DNA of 64,000 nt from BOG-908 sp963848205. Lineage in GTDB: Bacteria > Pseudomonadota > Alphaproteobacteria > Acetobacterales > Acetobacteraceae. Location: positions 304,992 through 368,991 of the forward strand of contig CAWKCV010000001.1 of assembly GCA_963848205.1 (NCBI GenBank), read 5' to 3'. Under the pieces are notes generated by a model. It ran no database searches. It saw nothing but the letters and a program-made list of their open reading frames with translations, and was not told the DNA's origin. The position numbers and the translations under genes were made by a program. Of the stretch, positions 25,657-34,631 are shown piece by piece. The stretch's first letter is position 1; every line of letters starts with the position of its first letter.

Positions 25657-26778
25657 ATGCCTGATTTGAAGCAGTTGTTCAAGCTAGCCAAAGTCCGGCA
25701 GCGTGACGTTGCCGAGGCCGTCGGCCGCAGCGAGGGCGCGATTAGCCAATGGGTAAGCGGCGAGCGCGATATACCTGCGGACCTGGTTTTGCGTGTGGAG
25801 GAGGTGACCGGCATCGCGCGCCATCGCCTCCGGCCCGATCTTTGGGAGACAAGAATGCTCAACGCCGACCCTGCGCAGACCGCACCGGACCTTACCCACC
25901 TGCAACGGCTGGAAGCCGAGAGCATCCACATCATGCGCGAAGTGGCGGCCGAAGCGGAGCGGCCGGTGATGCTGTATTCCGTAGGCAAGGACAGCGCAGT
26001 AATGCTGCATCTCGCGATGAAAGCATTCGCGCCCGGCAAGCCGCCGTTTCCGATGCTGCACGTCAACACGACGTGGAAGTTCGCCGGCATGATCGCCTTT
26101 CGCGACCAACGCATGCGCGAGCTTGGGCTGGAGCTGCTGGAGTGGATCAACAAGGACGGCATAGAGCGTGGGATCAATCCGTTCGATCACGGCCACTATA
26201 CCGACGTAATGAAGACCGAAGCGTTAAAGGCCGCCCTCGACCATTACGGGTTCGACGTGGCGTTCGGCGGCGCGCGTCGTGATGAGGAAAAAAGCCGTTC
26301 GAAAGAGCGTATTTTCTCGTTCCGTTCGGCGCAGCATCGCTGGGACCCGAAAAAGCAGCGGCCGGAATTGTGGCATTTGTATAATGCGCGGAAAAGCCGC
26401 AACGAGAGCATTCGGGCATTCCCGCTGAGCAACTGGACCGAGCTGGATATCTGGCAATACATCCATCTGGAGAATATTCCGATCGTGCCGCTCTACTTCT
26501 CCGCGCCGCGGCCGACGGTGCAGTATAACGGCATGACGATCATGGTGGATGACGACCGGATGCGCATCCCCGAAGGCGAGGTGCCGGTGGTAAAGAATAT
26601 CCGGTTCCGCACACTGGGATGCTATCCACTGACGGGGGCGGTGGAGAGCGACGCGACCACGTTGCCGAAGATAATTCAGGAGATGCTGCTGACCACGACG
26701 AGCGAGCGGCAGGGTCGGGCGATTGATCACGACGCGGCGGCGAGTATGGAGAAGAAGAAGCAGGAGGGGTATTTCTAG
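25657..26778 (+). CDS. cysD: Sulfate adenylyltransferase subunit CysD with an N-terminal Cro/YdaS-like HTH
   Basis: CysD makes APS from sulfate and ATP together with CysN. From codon 67 on (MLNADPAQTAPDLTHLQRLE) it is a complete CysD: the PP-loop type SVGKDSAVMLHLAMKAF, GGARRDEEKSRSKERIFSFR and C-terminal EGYF. In front, in frame and without a stop, are about 64 residues of Cro/YdaS-like helix-turn-helix (LFKLAKVRQRDVAEAVGRSE, then GAISQWVSGERDIPADLVLR). The ATG at 25855 has GGGAG upstream and may start CysD separately, so both a fusion and a free enzyme could be made. First gene of cysD-cysNC-cysQ. Confidence 0.88.
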   Translation: MPDLKQLFKLAKVRQRDVAEAVGRSEGAISQWVSGERDIPADLVLRVEEVTGIARHRLRPDLWETRMLNADPAQTAPDLTHLQRLEAESIHIMREVAAEAERPVMLYSVGKDSAVMLHLAMKAFAPGKPPFPMLHVNTTWKFAGMIAFRDQRMRELGLELLEWINKDGIERGINPFDHGHYTDVMKTEALKAALDHYGFDVAFGGARRDEEKSRSKERIFSFRSAQHRWDPKKQRPELWHLYNARKSRNESIRAFPLSNWTELDIWQYIHLENIPIVPLYFSAPRPTVQYNGMTIMVDDDRMRIPEGEVPVVKNIRFRTLGCYPLTGAVESDATTLPKIIQEMLLTTTSERQGRAIDHDAAASMEKKKQEGYF

Positions 26779-26786
26779 GGATAACA

Positions 26787-26919
26787 TCTTTTTCCTTGAA
26801 AGGAAAAGACAAAGAACTTCTGTCCCGCTTCGCCGTGAACGCTTTCTAATACTGCGGTGCGACTGCCAGAGAGCAAAAGTTTTTTGGTTCTGTTTTGCAA
26901 AAAAGAACTTCTTCCTTGG
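26787..26919. repeat. Interspersed palindromic element, inverted pair
   Basis: The left half CTTTTTCCTTGAAAGGAAAAG has a different but fully paired stem. The right half GAGCAAAAGTTTTTTGGTTC then AAAGAACTTCTTCC is close to the consensus. It lies between cysD and cysNC inside the operon. The right half is open in frame with cysN, which would add 24 residues if an upstream start were used. Confidence 0.8.
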
Positions 26920-26928
26920 AGTCCCAGC

Positions 26929-28839
26929 ATGGCCCACGTCAGCGACCTGATTGCAACCGATATCGGCGCCTACCTCAAGCAGCACGAAACCAAGTCGCTG
27001 CTGCGCTTCATCACCTGCGGCAGCGTGGACGATGGCAAATCCACGCTGATCGGGCGCCTGCTATACGACAGCAAGATGATTTTCGAGGATCAGCTCGCAG
27101 CCCTCGAAGCCGACTCGAAGAAGATGGGCACACAAGGTCAGAACATCGATTTCGCGTTACTCGTGGACGGGCTGGCGGCAGAACGCGAGCAGGGGATCAC
27201 GATCGATGTAGCCTACCGGTTCTTTTCGACGGAAAAACGCAAGTTCATCGTCGCCGACACGCCAGGCCACGAGCAATACACACGCAACATGATCACCGGC
27301 GCGTCTACCGCCGATCTCGCGATCATCCTGATCGATGCGCGTCGCGGCGTGCTGACGCAGACGCGGCGGCATTCATATCTGGTGAGCCTGATCGGCATCA
27401 AGCAGGTGATCTTGGCGATCAACAAGATGGATCTGGTGAATTACAGCCATGAGGTGTTCGACCGGATTCTCGGCGACTACACGGCGTTCGCGTCGCAGCT
27501 TTCAATCGACAAAATCGTGCCCATTCCGATTTCCGCTTTGGCAGGCGACAACATTACCGAGAAGAGCGGCAACACGCCCTGGTACCACGGACCGACGCTG
27601 ATGGGGCATCTCGAGAACGTGGAAGTAGCCGGCGCCTCGCGCGCGGCGGCTTTCCGCATGCCGGTACAGTGGGTGAACCGCCCGAACCTGGATTTTCGCG
27701 GGTTCTCCGGGCTGGTTTCCAGCGGCACGGTGCATCCGGGCGATTTGGTGAAGGTAATGCCGTCCGCCAAACAAAGCCGGGTAGCGCGCGTTCTGATCGA
27801 TGGAGACATGCCGTATGCGACGGCCGGCCAGTCGATCACGATTACGCTGGAAGACGAGATCGACTGTTCGCGTGGCGATGTCATCTGCGAATCTGAGCGT
27901 CCGGCCGAGACGTCCGACCAATTCGAGACGACGATCGTATGGATGAACGATGTTGCCATGTTGCCTGGCCGCTCGTATCTGATGAAGCTTGGTACTTCGA
28001 CAGTCAGCGCGTCGATTACGACATTGAAGCATAAGGTGAACGTCAACACGCTCGAGGAAATGGCGGCCCGCCAGCTGGAGCTGAACGAAATCGGCCTGTG
28101 CAATATCAGTCTCGACCGTCCGGTGGCGTTTGATTCTTATGCCGACAATCGCGACACTGGCGGCTTCATCCTGATCGACAGGATGACGAACGAAACTGTT
28201 GCTGCTGGCATGATTCACTTCGCGCTACGCCGGGCGCAGAACATTCACTGGCAGGCAGTCGACGTCAGCCGTGTCGCACGCGCGGGGCAGAAAGGGCAGC
28301 ATGCCTGCGTCCTGTGGTTCACCGGCCTATCCGGCGCGGGCAAATCGACCATTGCCAACCTGGTGGAAAAGAGATTGTTCGCGCTCGGGCGGCATACGAC
28401 ATTGCTGGACGGCGACAACGTGCGGCACGGGCTAAACCGTGATCTTGGCTTCTCCGACACCGATCGGGTGGAGAATATCAGGCGCGTCGGCGAGGTATCG
28501 CGATTGATGGTGGATGCCGGACTGATCGTGCTGGTAAGCTTCATTTCTCCCTTCCGAAGCGAGCGTCAGATGGCACGGCTGCTGATGCCGGAAGGGGAGT
28601 TCCTCGAAGTGTTCATCGACACACCGCTCGCCGAGGCAGAACGGCGCGATGTGAAAGGACTTTATAAGAAGGCGCGTCGCGGGGAGATCAAGCATTTCAC
28701 CGGCATCTCCAGCCCGTATGAAGCGCCCGAAGAGCCGGAGTTGCATATCGACACCACCAAGCTCTCCGCGGAAGAGGCAGCCGAGCTGATCGTAGCAAAA
28801 CTCGAAGAACGCGGCCTACTGGTGAGCCCGTCGCCATGA
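26929..28839 (+). CDS. cysNC: Bifunctional sulfate adenylyltransferase subunit 1 / adenylylsulfate kinase
   Basis: A 636-residue fusion. The N-terminal CysN GTPase couples GTP hydrolysis to APS formation (G1 GSVDDGKS at 31-38; DTPGHEQYTRNM; NKMDLV). Elongation-factor-like barrels follow. The C-terminal APS kinase phosphorylates APS to PAPS (P-loop GLSGAGKS at 466-473; FIDTPLAEAERRDVKGLYKKA). ATG 26929 has GGAG upstream and replaces a farther start whose extra codons come from the palindromic repeat. The stop overlaps cysQ as ATGA. PAPS made here could feed the sulfotransferase at 47860. Confidence 0.96.
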   Translation: MAHVSDLIATDIGAYLKQHETKSLLRFITCGSVDDGKSTLIGRLLYDSKMIFEDQLAALEADSKKMGTQGQNIDFALLVDGLAAEREQGITIDVAYRFFSTEKRKFIVADTPGHEQYTRNMITGASTADLAIILIDARRGVLTQTRRHSYLVSLIGIKQVILAINKMDLVNYSHEVFDRILGDYTAFASQLSIDKIVPIPISALAGDNITEKSGNTPWYHGPTLMGHLENVEVAGASRAAAFRMPVQWVNRPNLDFRGFSGLVSSGTVHPGDLVKVMPSAKQSRVARVLIDGDMPYATAGQSITITLEDEIDCSRGDVICESERPAETSDQFETTIVWMNDVAMLPGRSYLMKLGTSTVSASITTLKHKVNVNTLEEMAARQLELNEIGLCNISLDRPVAFDSYADNRDTGGFILIDRMTNETVAAGMIHFALRRAQNIHWQAVDVSRVARAGQKGQHACVLWFTGLSGAGKSTIANLVEKRLFALGRHTTLLDGDNVRHGLNRDLGFSDTDRVENIRRVGEVSRLMVDAGLIVLVSFISPFRSERQMARLLMPEGEFLEVFIDTPLAEAERRDVKGLYKKARRGEIKHFTGISSPYEAPEEPELHIDTTKLSAEEAAELIVAKLEERGLLVSPSP

Positions 28840-29606
28840 GCGCGTTGCTCGACTTGCCAAGTCTGCTTGCATCCGTGCGGCCTATCGCGGAGGAGGCCGG
28901 CCGCGCAACCATGCGCTTCTACGGCCTGACCAACTCGATGGCGAAAGCCGACGGCAGCCCTGTCACGGCAGCCGACCAGGCGGCAGAAGATATCATCCTG
29001 CCGGCGTTGCGCCATCTGACGCCAGACATCCCTGTCGTTTCGGAAGAGGAAGCATCCAAAGGTCTTTCCCCCGATGTGACAGGCCGGCGATTCTGGCTGG
29101 TCGATCCGCTGGACGGAACCAAGGAGTTTCTGAGCGGAAACGGAGAGTTCACTGTCAATATCGCGCTGATCGAAGATGGTGTGCCGGTGCTGGGTGTGGT
29201 GGTCGTCCCCGCACGCGGCGAAACATACGCAGGTTCGTCGCCTGGTTCGGCGGTTCTTGCGGATGAATCTGGCGAGCAGAAAATCAGCGTGCGCGCCGTG
29301 CCGCAGGCCGGTTTAACTGTGGTTGGCTCGCGTAGTCATGGCGACGCCGCCGCGATGGAAGCCTTTTTAGGAGGCAGAAAGGTAGCTCATTTTCGCGCAG
29401 CCGGCAGTTCGCTCAAATTGTGCCTGATTGCGCGCGGAGAGGCGGATCTCTATCCACGCTTGGGCACGACGATGGAATGGGACATTGCGGCAGGTCACGC
29501 CGTGTTGCGCGCGGCTGGCGGCCGCGTGGAGACGGTGGACGGCGGTGCTTTCACCTACGGCAAGCCAGAGTATCGCAACCCGCATTTTGCGGCTTACGGA
29601 AGCTGA
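28836..29606 (+). CDS. cysQ: 3'(2'),5'-bisphosphate nucleotidase CysQ
   Basis: Removes the 3'-phosphate of PAP (or PAPS) to give AMP (or APS), recycling the by-product of sulfate transfer. The 256-residue inositol-phosphatase fold protein has VVSEEEAS, DPLDGTKEF (residues 90-98) and WDIAAGHAVLRAAGG, all metal-binding motifs intact. It overlaps cysNC by 4 nt (ATGA), so translation is coupled. Last gene of the sulfate activation operon; the following gene converges 11 bp away. Confidence 0.95.
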   Translation: MSALLDLPSLLASVRPIAEEAGRATMRFYGLTNSMAKADGSPVTAADQAAEDIILPALRHLTPDIPVVSEEEASKGLSPDVTGRRFWLVDPLDGTKEFLSGNGEFTVNIALIEDGVPVLGVVVVPARGETYAGSSPGSAVLADESGEQKISVRAVPQAGLTVVGSRSHGDAAAMEAFLGGRKVAHFRAAGSSLKLCLIARGEADLYPRLGTTMEWDIAAGHAVLRAAGGRVETVDGGAFTYGKPEYRNPHFAAYGS

Positions 29607-29617
29607 TATGCAACAGA

Positions 29618-30553
29618 TCACGTGACCAGTGAGCCCGATGGCTCGATGAATGTGGGAACATCCGGGCGCAAGTCAGCCAATCGCAAAGTCGGATACCATA
29701 GCGAGCATCCATCGCGTTCTGCCCAACGCCAATCCGGTTCCGATTTAAGCAGAACAGTACCCGAGGCGCCTAGCGCTCCGGCCAAATGCGCAACCATCGT
29801 GTCGACCGTCAAGACCGATCGACAAGCCGCGATCAGCGCCGCCGTACGACTGACATCGACATCTTGATCCTGGGCATTGACGAAAAACTCCTCGCTTGCT
29901 TCGAGAGAAGCAGGACCGCGTTGCAGGCTGATAAAGCGCTCCTCGCCACGCACACGCGCGCGCATTTCGGATAATGGCAGAGAACGATCCGGATCCCAGT
30001 CGCCCGCCCTCCAGCAGAGGCCGATCCGCTTGGCTGCCCAACCCTGTATGGGAGCGCGCGCATTCAGATAAGCGCGCGGACCGACAATATCGGCAACATT
30101 CGCCCGAAGCACATGTGCGAGTTCCATGATTTCCATTGTGCATGCCGCCTTCGGCAGCGGATTGGCTGCATCGAACGGTACAATACAATCGGTTCCTGCA
30201 TGTCCCTGCAGCAATGCCGCAAGCTCTGGCTGCACCTCCAATGTCACACGCGCCGCTCGGGCCCGTAATGCAGGCAGAAAACGGACAAACTGCAGCGTGT
30301 CGCCCAGACCATGATAGCAGCGGACCAGCACGTTCAATCCATCTGGCGGCGTTCCGGTCCAAATCCAGCGTTCGTGATACGGCCGGGAGGGATCATCGTT
30401 GTCTGCCGGTTCACGTGACGCCAGCACGGCGTCACTGATTGCCCAGGCGAGCGCAAAATCGCCCCGGCGCATGGCGTGCACCCACGATGCTCCCGAATCT
30501 GTTTGTTCCCATGGGTGGTCTGGCATCGCCTGTCCTGTCAAACTCCCATTCAT
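29618..30553 (-). CDS. GT9-like (heptosyltransferase-type) glycosyltransferase domain protein
   Basis: A 311-residue protein. The segment RCYHGLGDTLQFVRFLPALR and the C-terminal LTVDTMVAHLAGALGASGTV then EPDWRWAERDGCSLWYPTLR match the glycosyltransferase-9-like domain that follows TPR repeats in many alphaproteobacterial proteins. Here only a short helical N-terminus precedes it. Acceptor and sugar are unknown. It is divergent from nhaA (27 bp apart) and convergent with cysQ. It probably belongs functionally with the glycan cluster to its right. Confidence 0.75.
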   Translation of the reverse strand: MNGSLTGQAMPDHPWEQTDSGASWVHAMRRGDFALAWAISDAVLASREPADNDDPSRPYHERWIWTGTPPDGLNVLVRCYHGLGDTLQFVRFLPALRARAARVTLEVQPELAALLQGHAGTDCIVPFDAANPLPKAACTMEIMELAHVLRANVADIVGPRAYLNARAPIQGWAAKRIGLCWRAGDWDPDRSLPLSEMRARVRGEERFISLQRGPASLEASEEFFVNAQDQDVDVSRTAALIAACRSVLTVDTMVAHLAGALGASGTVLLKSEPDWRWAERDGCSLWYPTLRLADLRPDVPTFIEPSGSLVT

Positions 30554-30580
30554 GGTCGTAAGGCAACAACGTAGATCTGG

Positions 30581-31699
30581 ATGGCGGCGTTGCTGCTGAA
30601 CTTTCTCAGAAGCGAGGCGGCCGGCGGTGCCCTCCTAATTCTGGCATCCGCTGCGGCGCTCATCTGGTCCAACTCGGTATGGGCACCCGCTTATATCCAG
30701 GCGCTTGCCTGGCGCCCATGGGGTGTCGGCTTGAGCCTGCATGCCGCGATCAACGATGGACTGATGGCCATCTTTTTTCTGCTTGCATCGCTCGAGATAC
30801 GACGTGAGATGACCCATGGAAGGCTGGCCAGCCTACGTGGCATTGCCGCACCAGGGCTGTCCGCTCTCGGCGGAATGCTAGTCCCCGCCATAATCTTTTT
30901 GGCGATCACACACGGCCATCATGACGCCATGCGTGGTTGGGCCATACCGGTCGCGACAGATATCGCGTTTTCACTCGCCGTGCTCCGTATGCTTGGCAAT
31001 CGCGCAAGCCTGTCCCTGCGCGTATTTCTCACCGCACTGGCGATTATCGATGACTTGGGAGCGATCATCGTCATTGCGCTCTTTTATAATCATGGCTTGA
31101 GCTGGACTTACGTCGCCGCAGCAGCGGCTATATGTGCCGCAATGGCCGTCATGCGTCGAGCGCGGATTGTAAGCGTCTGGCCCTATCTGCTCGGCGGTTG
31201 CACTTTGTGGCAACTCGTTCTCAACAGCGGCGTGCATGCGACGTTATCGGGTGTGGCACTTGCGTTTCTGGCGCCGCAAGCCGTTGCCGAAAAACTTGAG
31301 AAAATACTGGCGGGACCGGTCGCGTTTGCCATTCTTCCGATATTTGGCTTAGCCAACGCTGGGCTGGACTTCACCCATGTCAGCGCAAGCGCAATACTCG
31401 CGCCAGCTCCGTTGGGTGTTTTGCTGGGATTATTCTTCGGCAAACAAATTGGCGTTTTCGGTGCTGCGATGCTCGGCGGCCGCATCGGGCTGATCAAGCT
31501 CCCGACTGGAATGGGTGCCGGGCAATTATACGGTGCTGCTCTTCTCTGCGGCATCGGTTTCACGATGAGTTTTTTCATCGGCGATCTCGCGTTCCGAGCC
31601 TCGCCAATATTCGACGGCGCAAAGCTTGCGATATTCTGCGCGTCTCTGGCTTCAGCTCTGGCAGGCGCATGTGTGCTGATAAAGGTTGGTGCAAGGTAG
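30581..31699 (+). CDS. nhaA: Na+/H+ antiporter NhaA
   Basis: Inner-membrane antiporter that exports Na+ (or Li+) for protons at alkaline pH. The 372-residue protein has about 12 helices. The transport-site residues are present: Asp127 in ATDIAFSLAVLRMLG and Asp157-Asp158 in LAIIDDLGAI (the E. coli 133, 163, 164 set). The TM10 Lys in LFFGKQIGVFG and the NhaA-type LLASLEIRREM are present too. It is the only plus-strand gene between 29.6 and 39.2 kb and interrupts an otherwise minus-strand glycan cluster. Confidence 0.95.
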   Translation: MAALLLNFLRSEAAGGALLILASAAALIWSNSVWAPAYIQALAWRPWGVGLSLHAAINDGLMAIFFLLASLEIRREMTHGRLASLRGIAAPGLSALGGMLVPAIIFLAITHGHHDAMRGWAIPVATDIAFSLAVLRMLGNRASLSLRVFLTALAIIDDLGAIIVIALFYNHGLSWTYVAAAAAICAAMAVMRRARIVSVWPYLLGGCTLWQLVLNSGVHATLSGVALAFLAPQAVAEKLEKILAGPVAFAILPIFGLANAGLDFTHVSASAILAPAPLGVLLGLFFGKQIGVFGAAMLGGRIGLIKLPTGMGAGQLYGAALLCGIGFTMSFFIGDLAFRASPIFDGAKLAIFCASLASALAGACVLIKVGAR

Positions 31700-31740
31700 T
31701 TCCAATCTATGGTCGACGCCACAAGTAATTACACTGGGAG

Positions 31741-32436
31741 TCAAGCTGGTTTGGAAAAAACGTATGCCGAGCCGTCCCACAAGGAGAATGGCCGGCTGCC
31801 GTTCACCAACAGGACAAGACCACTTTTCGCTTCGATCTCGTGGGCCAATGAATGCGCATCGTCTGAATAGGAAAGGTTCAGGATAACGAGATATCCCTCA
31901 CTTCTGATCAGATCGGCCAAGCCTGATGCGACTTCCAGCGCGATACCCGACTGCACAAGATACGGAAAGCTGTCTGCGGCGATCACTAAATCAAACGATC
32001 TAGGCTGCAAATCGGCTGGAAGTCTGCCGTCAGTGTGCTCGAACCGCAAATTCTCGATCGACCCATGTCGCATCTGCGCTACACGGATCATGTTGCTCGA
32101 CACGTCCAGCCCGACGACGCTCGCGACGGACTTCGAGAGACAGGCCGCAACCCGGCCAGTACCGCAGCCAAAATCCAGCACGTCTGCATGTGCATGAACA
32201 AAACCTTGGCGTTGAAGCCAGGTGACGATCTCTTCTGTTGCCTTGGCCAGAATGTCAGCGTCGCCGAGACTATAGGCCGCTACACTTGCATCGGGTGCCT
32301 CCATGACTGCGCGATCAAACATGTGGCCAATCGTTTCAGGATCTGCAGGACTCGTGTGATTCACGCGAGCCATGGCAACCATGCTTATCATACGTTCGAT
32401 GTCCGCGCGGCAGGATGCGTAAACCTCCGCAATCAC
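31741..32436 (-). CDS. Class I SAM-dependent methyltransferase
   Basis: A 231-residue methyltransferase. SAM-binding motif I is VLDFGCGTGRVAACLS, followed by VVGLDVSSNMIRVAQ and FDLVIAADSFPYL. Target unknown; the context suggests a sugar or glycan precursor. The nominal start (GTG 32436) lies within a reading frame that itself begins coupled to the upstream GNAT gene (32575), so the real gene may start there and be frameshifted near 32437. Last gene of the minus-strand glycan cluster. Confidence 0.78.
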   Translation of the reverse strand: MIAEVYASCRADIERMISMVAMARVNHTSPADPETIGHMFDRAVMEAPDASVAAYSLGDADILAKATEEIVTWLQRQGFVHAHADVLDFGCGTGRVAACLSKSVASVVGLDVSSNMIRVAQMRHGSIENLRFEHTDGRLPADLQPRSFDLVIAADSFPYLVQSGIALEVASGLADLIRSEGYLVILNLSYSDDAHSLAHEIEAKSGLVLLVNGSRPFSLWDGSAYVFSKPA

Positions 32437-32575
32437 CGAGTTCGATCGGTAACACCGCCCCGATCTCGCCTAACGACATGCCGCTGAGGACGAGGCAAGC
32501 CAGCTCGGCCCGTGCGGAACAATGCGGATCTCGATTGCCATGTTCGACGTTTAGCCGCTTGCTTGCTGGGGACAT
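32336..32575 (-). CDS. Small ORF or frameshifted 5' end of the methyltransferase gene
   Basis: ATG 32575 overlaps the GNAT stop as TGATG, a typical coupled start. The first 50 codons (SARAELACLVLSGMSLGEIG then AVLPIELGD) look like genuine helical protein. The rest turns Arg/His/Gly-rich, as out-of-frame reading does. If one base is surplus near 32437 the frame would join the methyltransferase (IAEVYASCRADIERM). I do not recognise the segment. Confidence 0.35.
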   Translation of the reverse strand: MSPASKRLNVEHGNRDPHCSARAELACLVLSGMSLGEIGAVLPIELGDCGGLRILPRGHRTYDKHGCHGSRESHESCRS

Positions 32576-33564
32576 CAATCTCGCACAAATGACCGCGTCA
32601 TGTTAAATCGATCTATCCCGCCCCATGCGTATTTATAGGTCTCGTCTCCACGCAGAAAGTGTATCTCGGTATAACTCTCTTCTATAGCCAGTTCGAACAA
32701 CTCGCCCAGCAGAAGAGATCCAGGGCTATAGAATGCAAATTCCGTGTCGAAGCCGCTCAGATAAAGCAGCACTCGATCAGAGGCGAGGAACGAAAGGCAG
32801 GCTGATGCACATCGGCCGCCGATGTCCAGCGCTGCAATCCGAGCAGCGCCATCCGCGATCAGGGCCGGCACGGCATCTCGCAAGGTCGCGCGTATGCGAT
32901 CGTCCGCAAGCACACCCCCGTTCTGTCCGCGCTCGTCCCAGCAGGCTGAATGTAGTCCGAACAACTCGTCGAGCATTTCGGACGCGTCTTTGGCTGTTGA
33001 TAGTCGCACTGATGTCCCGCCCGCGCGCGCTGCACGATTTCGGTTCATGCGAAGCTTGCGCATCGCCTTGGCGGGCACACTTCCCGCCAAAGTGCTACTG
33101 AGGAGTACAACAGGGCATGGCTCTCCCGAATGCTGATCAGCTCGCCACCCGCACGGGACATCAACTGATCGAAGTGAAGAATTTGGCGGGAGTTCCACAA
33201 AATCAGCCTGTCCCGGTGCACGCGACAAGCAAGCCGCGAGCAGGCTTTCGTGTGTATCTGGTGGCGCATCGGGCGAGACGAGTGCATCGAGTGTATCGCT
33301 GATCCCTGCCCCGATCGGTAGGAGTTTAGGGCAGTCAGGATCATCAAGAATGTAAGTTGCCAAGAGACCCTGAATTTGACTCCCATCTTGCACTAGAGCT
33401 ATCACAGGGCCGTCTGTTCCGAACTGACGCCACCAGGCGAGTTGCCATGCGGGGCTTTGGAACGGCGTTGCCGATGGACAACGCAGCCACAAATCCTGCC
33501 AGGCCGGCGCGAGCGCATATATCTCGGCCTTTGTCGTTATGATGCGTGTTGCGCGAGTCGTCAC
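32575..33564 (-). CDS. GNAT family (CelD/BcsL-type) acetyltransferase
   Basis: A 329-residue double-GNAT protein of the Acetyltransf_6 kind often found in exopolysaccharide clusters. N-terminal WQDLWLRCPSATPFQSPAWQ and C-terminal SPGSLLLGELFELAIEES then HFLRGDETYKYAWGG are characteristic. It may transfer an acyl or aminoacyl group to a glycan precursor. GTG 33564 overlaps the upstream stop as GTGA. An ATG-like start 30 bp farther is unlikely. Translationally coupled on both sides. Confidence 0.8.
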   Translation of the reverse strand: MTTRATRIITTKAEIYALAPAWQDLWLRCPSATPFQSPAWQLAWWRQFGTDGPVIALVQDGSQIQGLLATYILDDPDCPKLLPIGAGISDTLDALVSPDAPPDTHESLLAACLSRAPGQADFVELPPNSSLRSVDVPCGWRADQHSGEPCPVVLLSSTLAGSVPAKAMRKLRMNRNRAARAGGTSVRLSTAKDASEMLDELFGLHSACWDERGQNGGVLADDRIRATLRDAVPALIADGAARIAALDIGGRCASACLSFLASDRVLLYLSGFDTEFAFYSPGSLLLGELFELAIEESYTEIHFLRGDETYKYAWGGIDRFNMTRSFVRD

Positions 33565-34631
33565 GCCGCTGCGCAACGGTGGTCGCCGGTGCAAAGTTGA
33601 CGATAACGCTCAAGGTAGGCATCTGTCATTCGAGACGACTGAAAACGCGCATGCGCTACTTCGCGGCAAGCTTCGGGATCTATCTGATCGGCCCGTCTGA
33701 TCGCCTGTGCCATCTCAGCCGAATTTTCAACAATGAAACCAGTCCGGTTATGTTCGACTATTTCCGGTAATGCGCCCGCTGGGAAAGCAATGACGGGTGT
33801 GCCGCATGCGAGCGCCTCCATCGCAACCAGCGAACTGGTTTCGTCGGCCGTACTGGGAACCAACACGCAACGTGCAGCAGAAAGTAGGCGGCGTTTGCGT
33901 TCGAATCTCACGGCGCCCACAAAGACGCGAGTCCGATCAAGCAACGGCAGGACCTGTGTTTCGAAATAGGCACGATGGTCAGGATATGCGAAAACCTCGC
34001 CCGCGAGGACGAGCGGAATGGACGCGTCATGCGCCGCCTGCAACGCGGTGTGTTGGCCCTTCTCCCGGCACACACGCCCGAGCATGAGAGCGAAGTTGCG
34101 TTTTGCGTGTCGGCCGGTAGCAAGCCGGTCGACCGCCACGCCATTCTCGATCGGTGGCAATAACGCGTGGGCTGCAAGCTCTCTGCTGGCGACGCAAGCA
34201 TGGTGGTGCGTCGTTGATACTGCATGCAGGTGAAGGTTAGGTCGTTTTGCAATGCAGCCGTACCAGGCTGGCGGTAAGTGCAGTGTCACTAGTTTTGGCG
34301 AAAGAGATTTCGGTATCGTTTGTTGAAAGTCGAGCCCGTGCATATGTATGATGTCGACGGATTGCTGGCTCAGCACTTGCTCTGCGGCTTGGCGAGCAGC
34401 ACTTTCGGCGCGTTCGCGGGCTGCTTCGTCTGAGGCGTCGCCGGCCGCAACGTCGGTGCAGACCAGCTTTCCGGCAACACGGCTCCCGCGACAGGCAATC
34501 ACGATCGATCTATGGCCTGCGTGGGTGAGTGCAGCGTCCAAAGTAGCCAATATCTGCTCGGCGCCACCAACCGCGTCGGGTCCGACCGGCGCCAATGCAT
34601 AGGCGATGCTTAAAATCGTCAATCGCGGCAT
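33561..34631 (-). CDS. Glycosyltransferase family 4
   Basis: A 356-residue GT-B enzyme that should add a sugar from a nucleotide donor. It has the N-terminal GPDAVGGAEQILATLDAAL, the donor site ALACGTPVIAFPAGALPEIV and the GT4 E-x7-E arrangement around DETSSLVAMEALACG. ATG 34631 overlaps the end of the 74-codon gene before it. It sits in the coupled run with the GH-like protein and the GNAT enzyme. Sugar specificity unknown. Confidence 0.9.
   Translation of the reverse strand: MPRLTILSIAYALAPVGPDAVGGAEQILATLDAALTHAGHRSIVIACRGSRVAGKLVCTDVAAGDASDEAARERAESAARQAAEQVLSQQSVDIIHMHGLDFQQTIPKSLSPKLVTLHLPPAWYGCIAKRPNLHLHAVSTTHHHACVASRELAAHALLPPIENGVAVDRLATGRHAKRNFALMLGRVCREKGQHTALQAAHDASIPLVLAGEVFAYPDHRAYFETQVLPLLDRTRVFVGAVRFERKRRLLSAARCVLVPSTADETSSLVAMEALACGTPVIAFPAGALPEIVEHNRTGFIVENSAEMAQAIRRADQIDPEACREVAHARFQSSRMTDAYLERYRQLCTGDHRCAAA

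Noticed and set aside
26857..26928. Longer start for cysNC
   Set aside because: The added residues (SKSFLVLFCKKELLP) are translated repeat sequence, and a good SD lies before ATG 26929.
33880..33960. Possible tRNA T-loop (GTTCGAATC)
   Set aside because: It lies inside the GT4 coding region and no cloverleaf can be built around it. No tRNA gene was recognised anywhere in the window.
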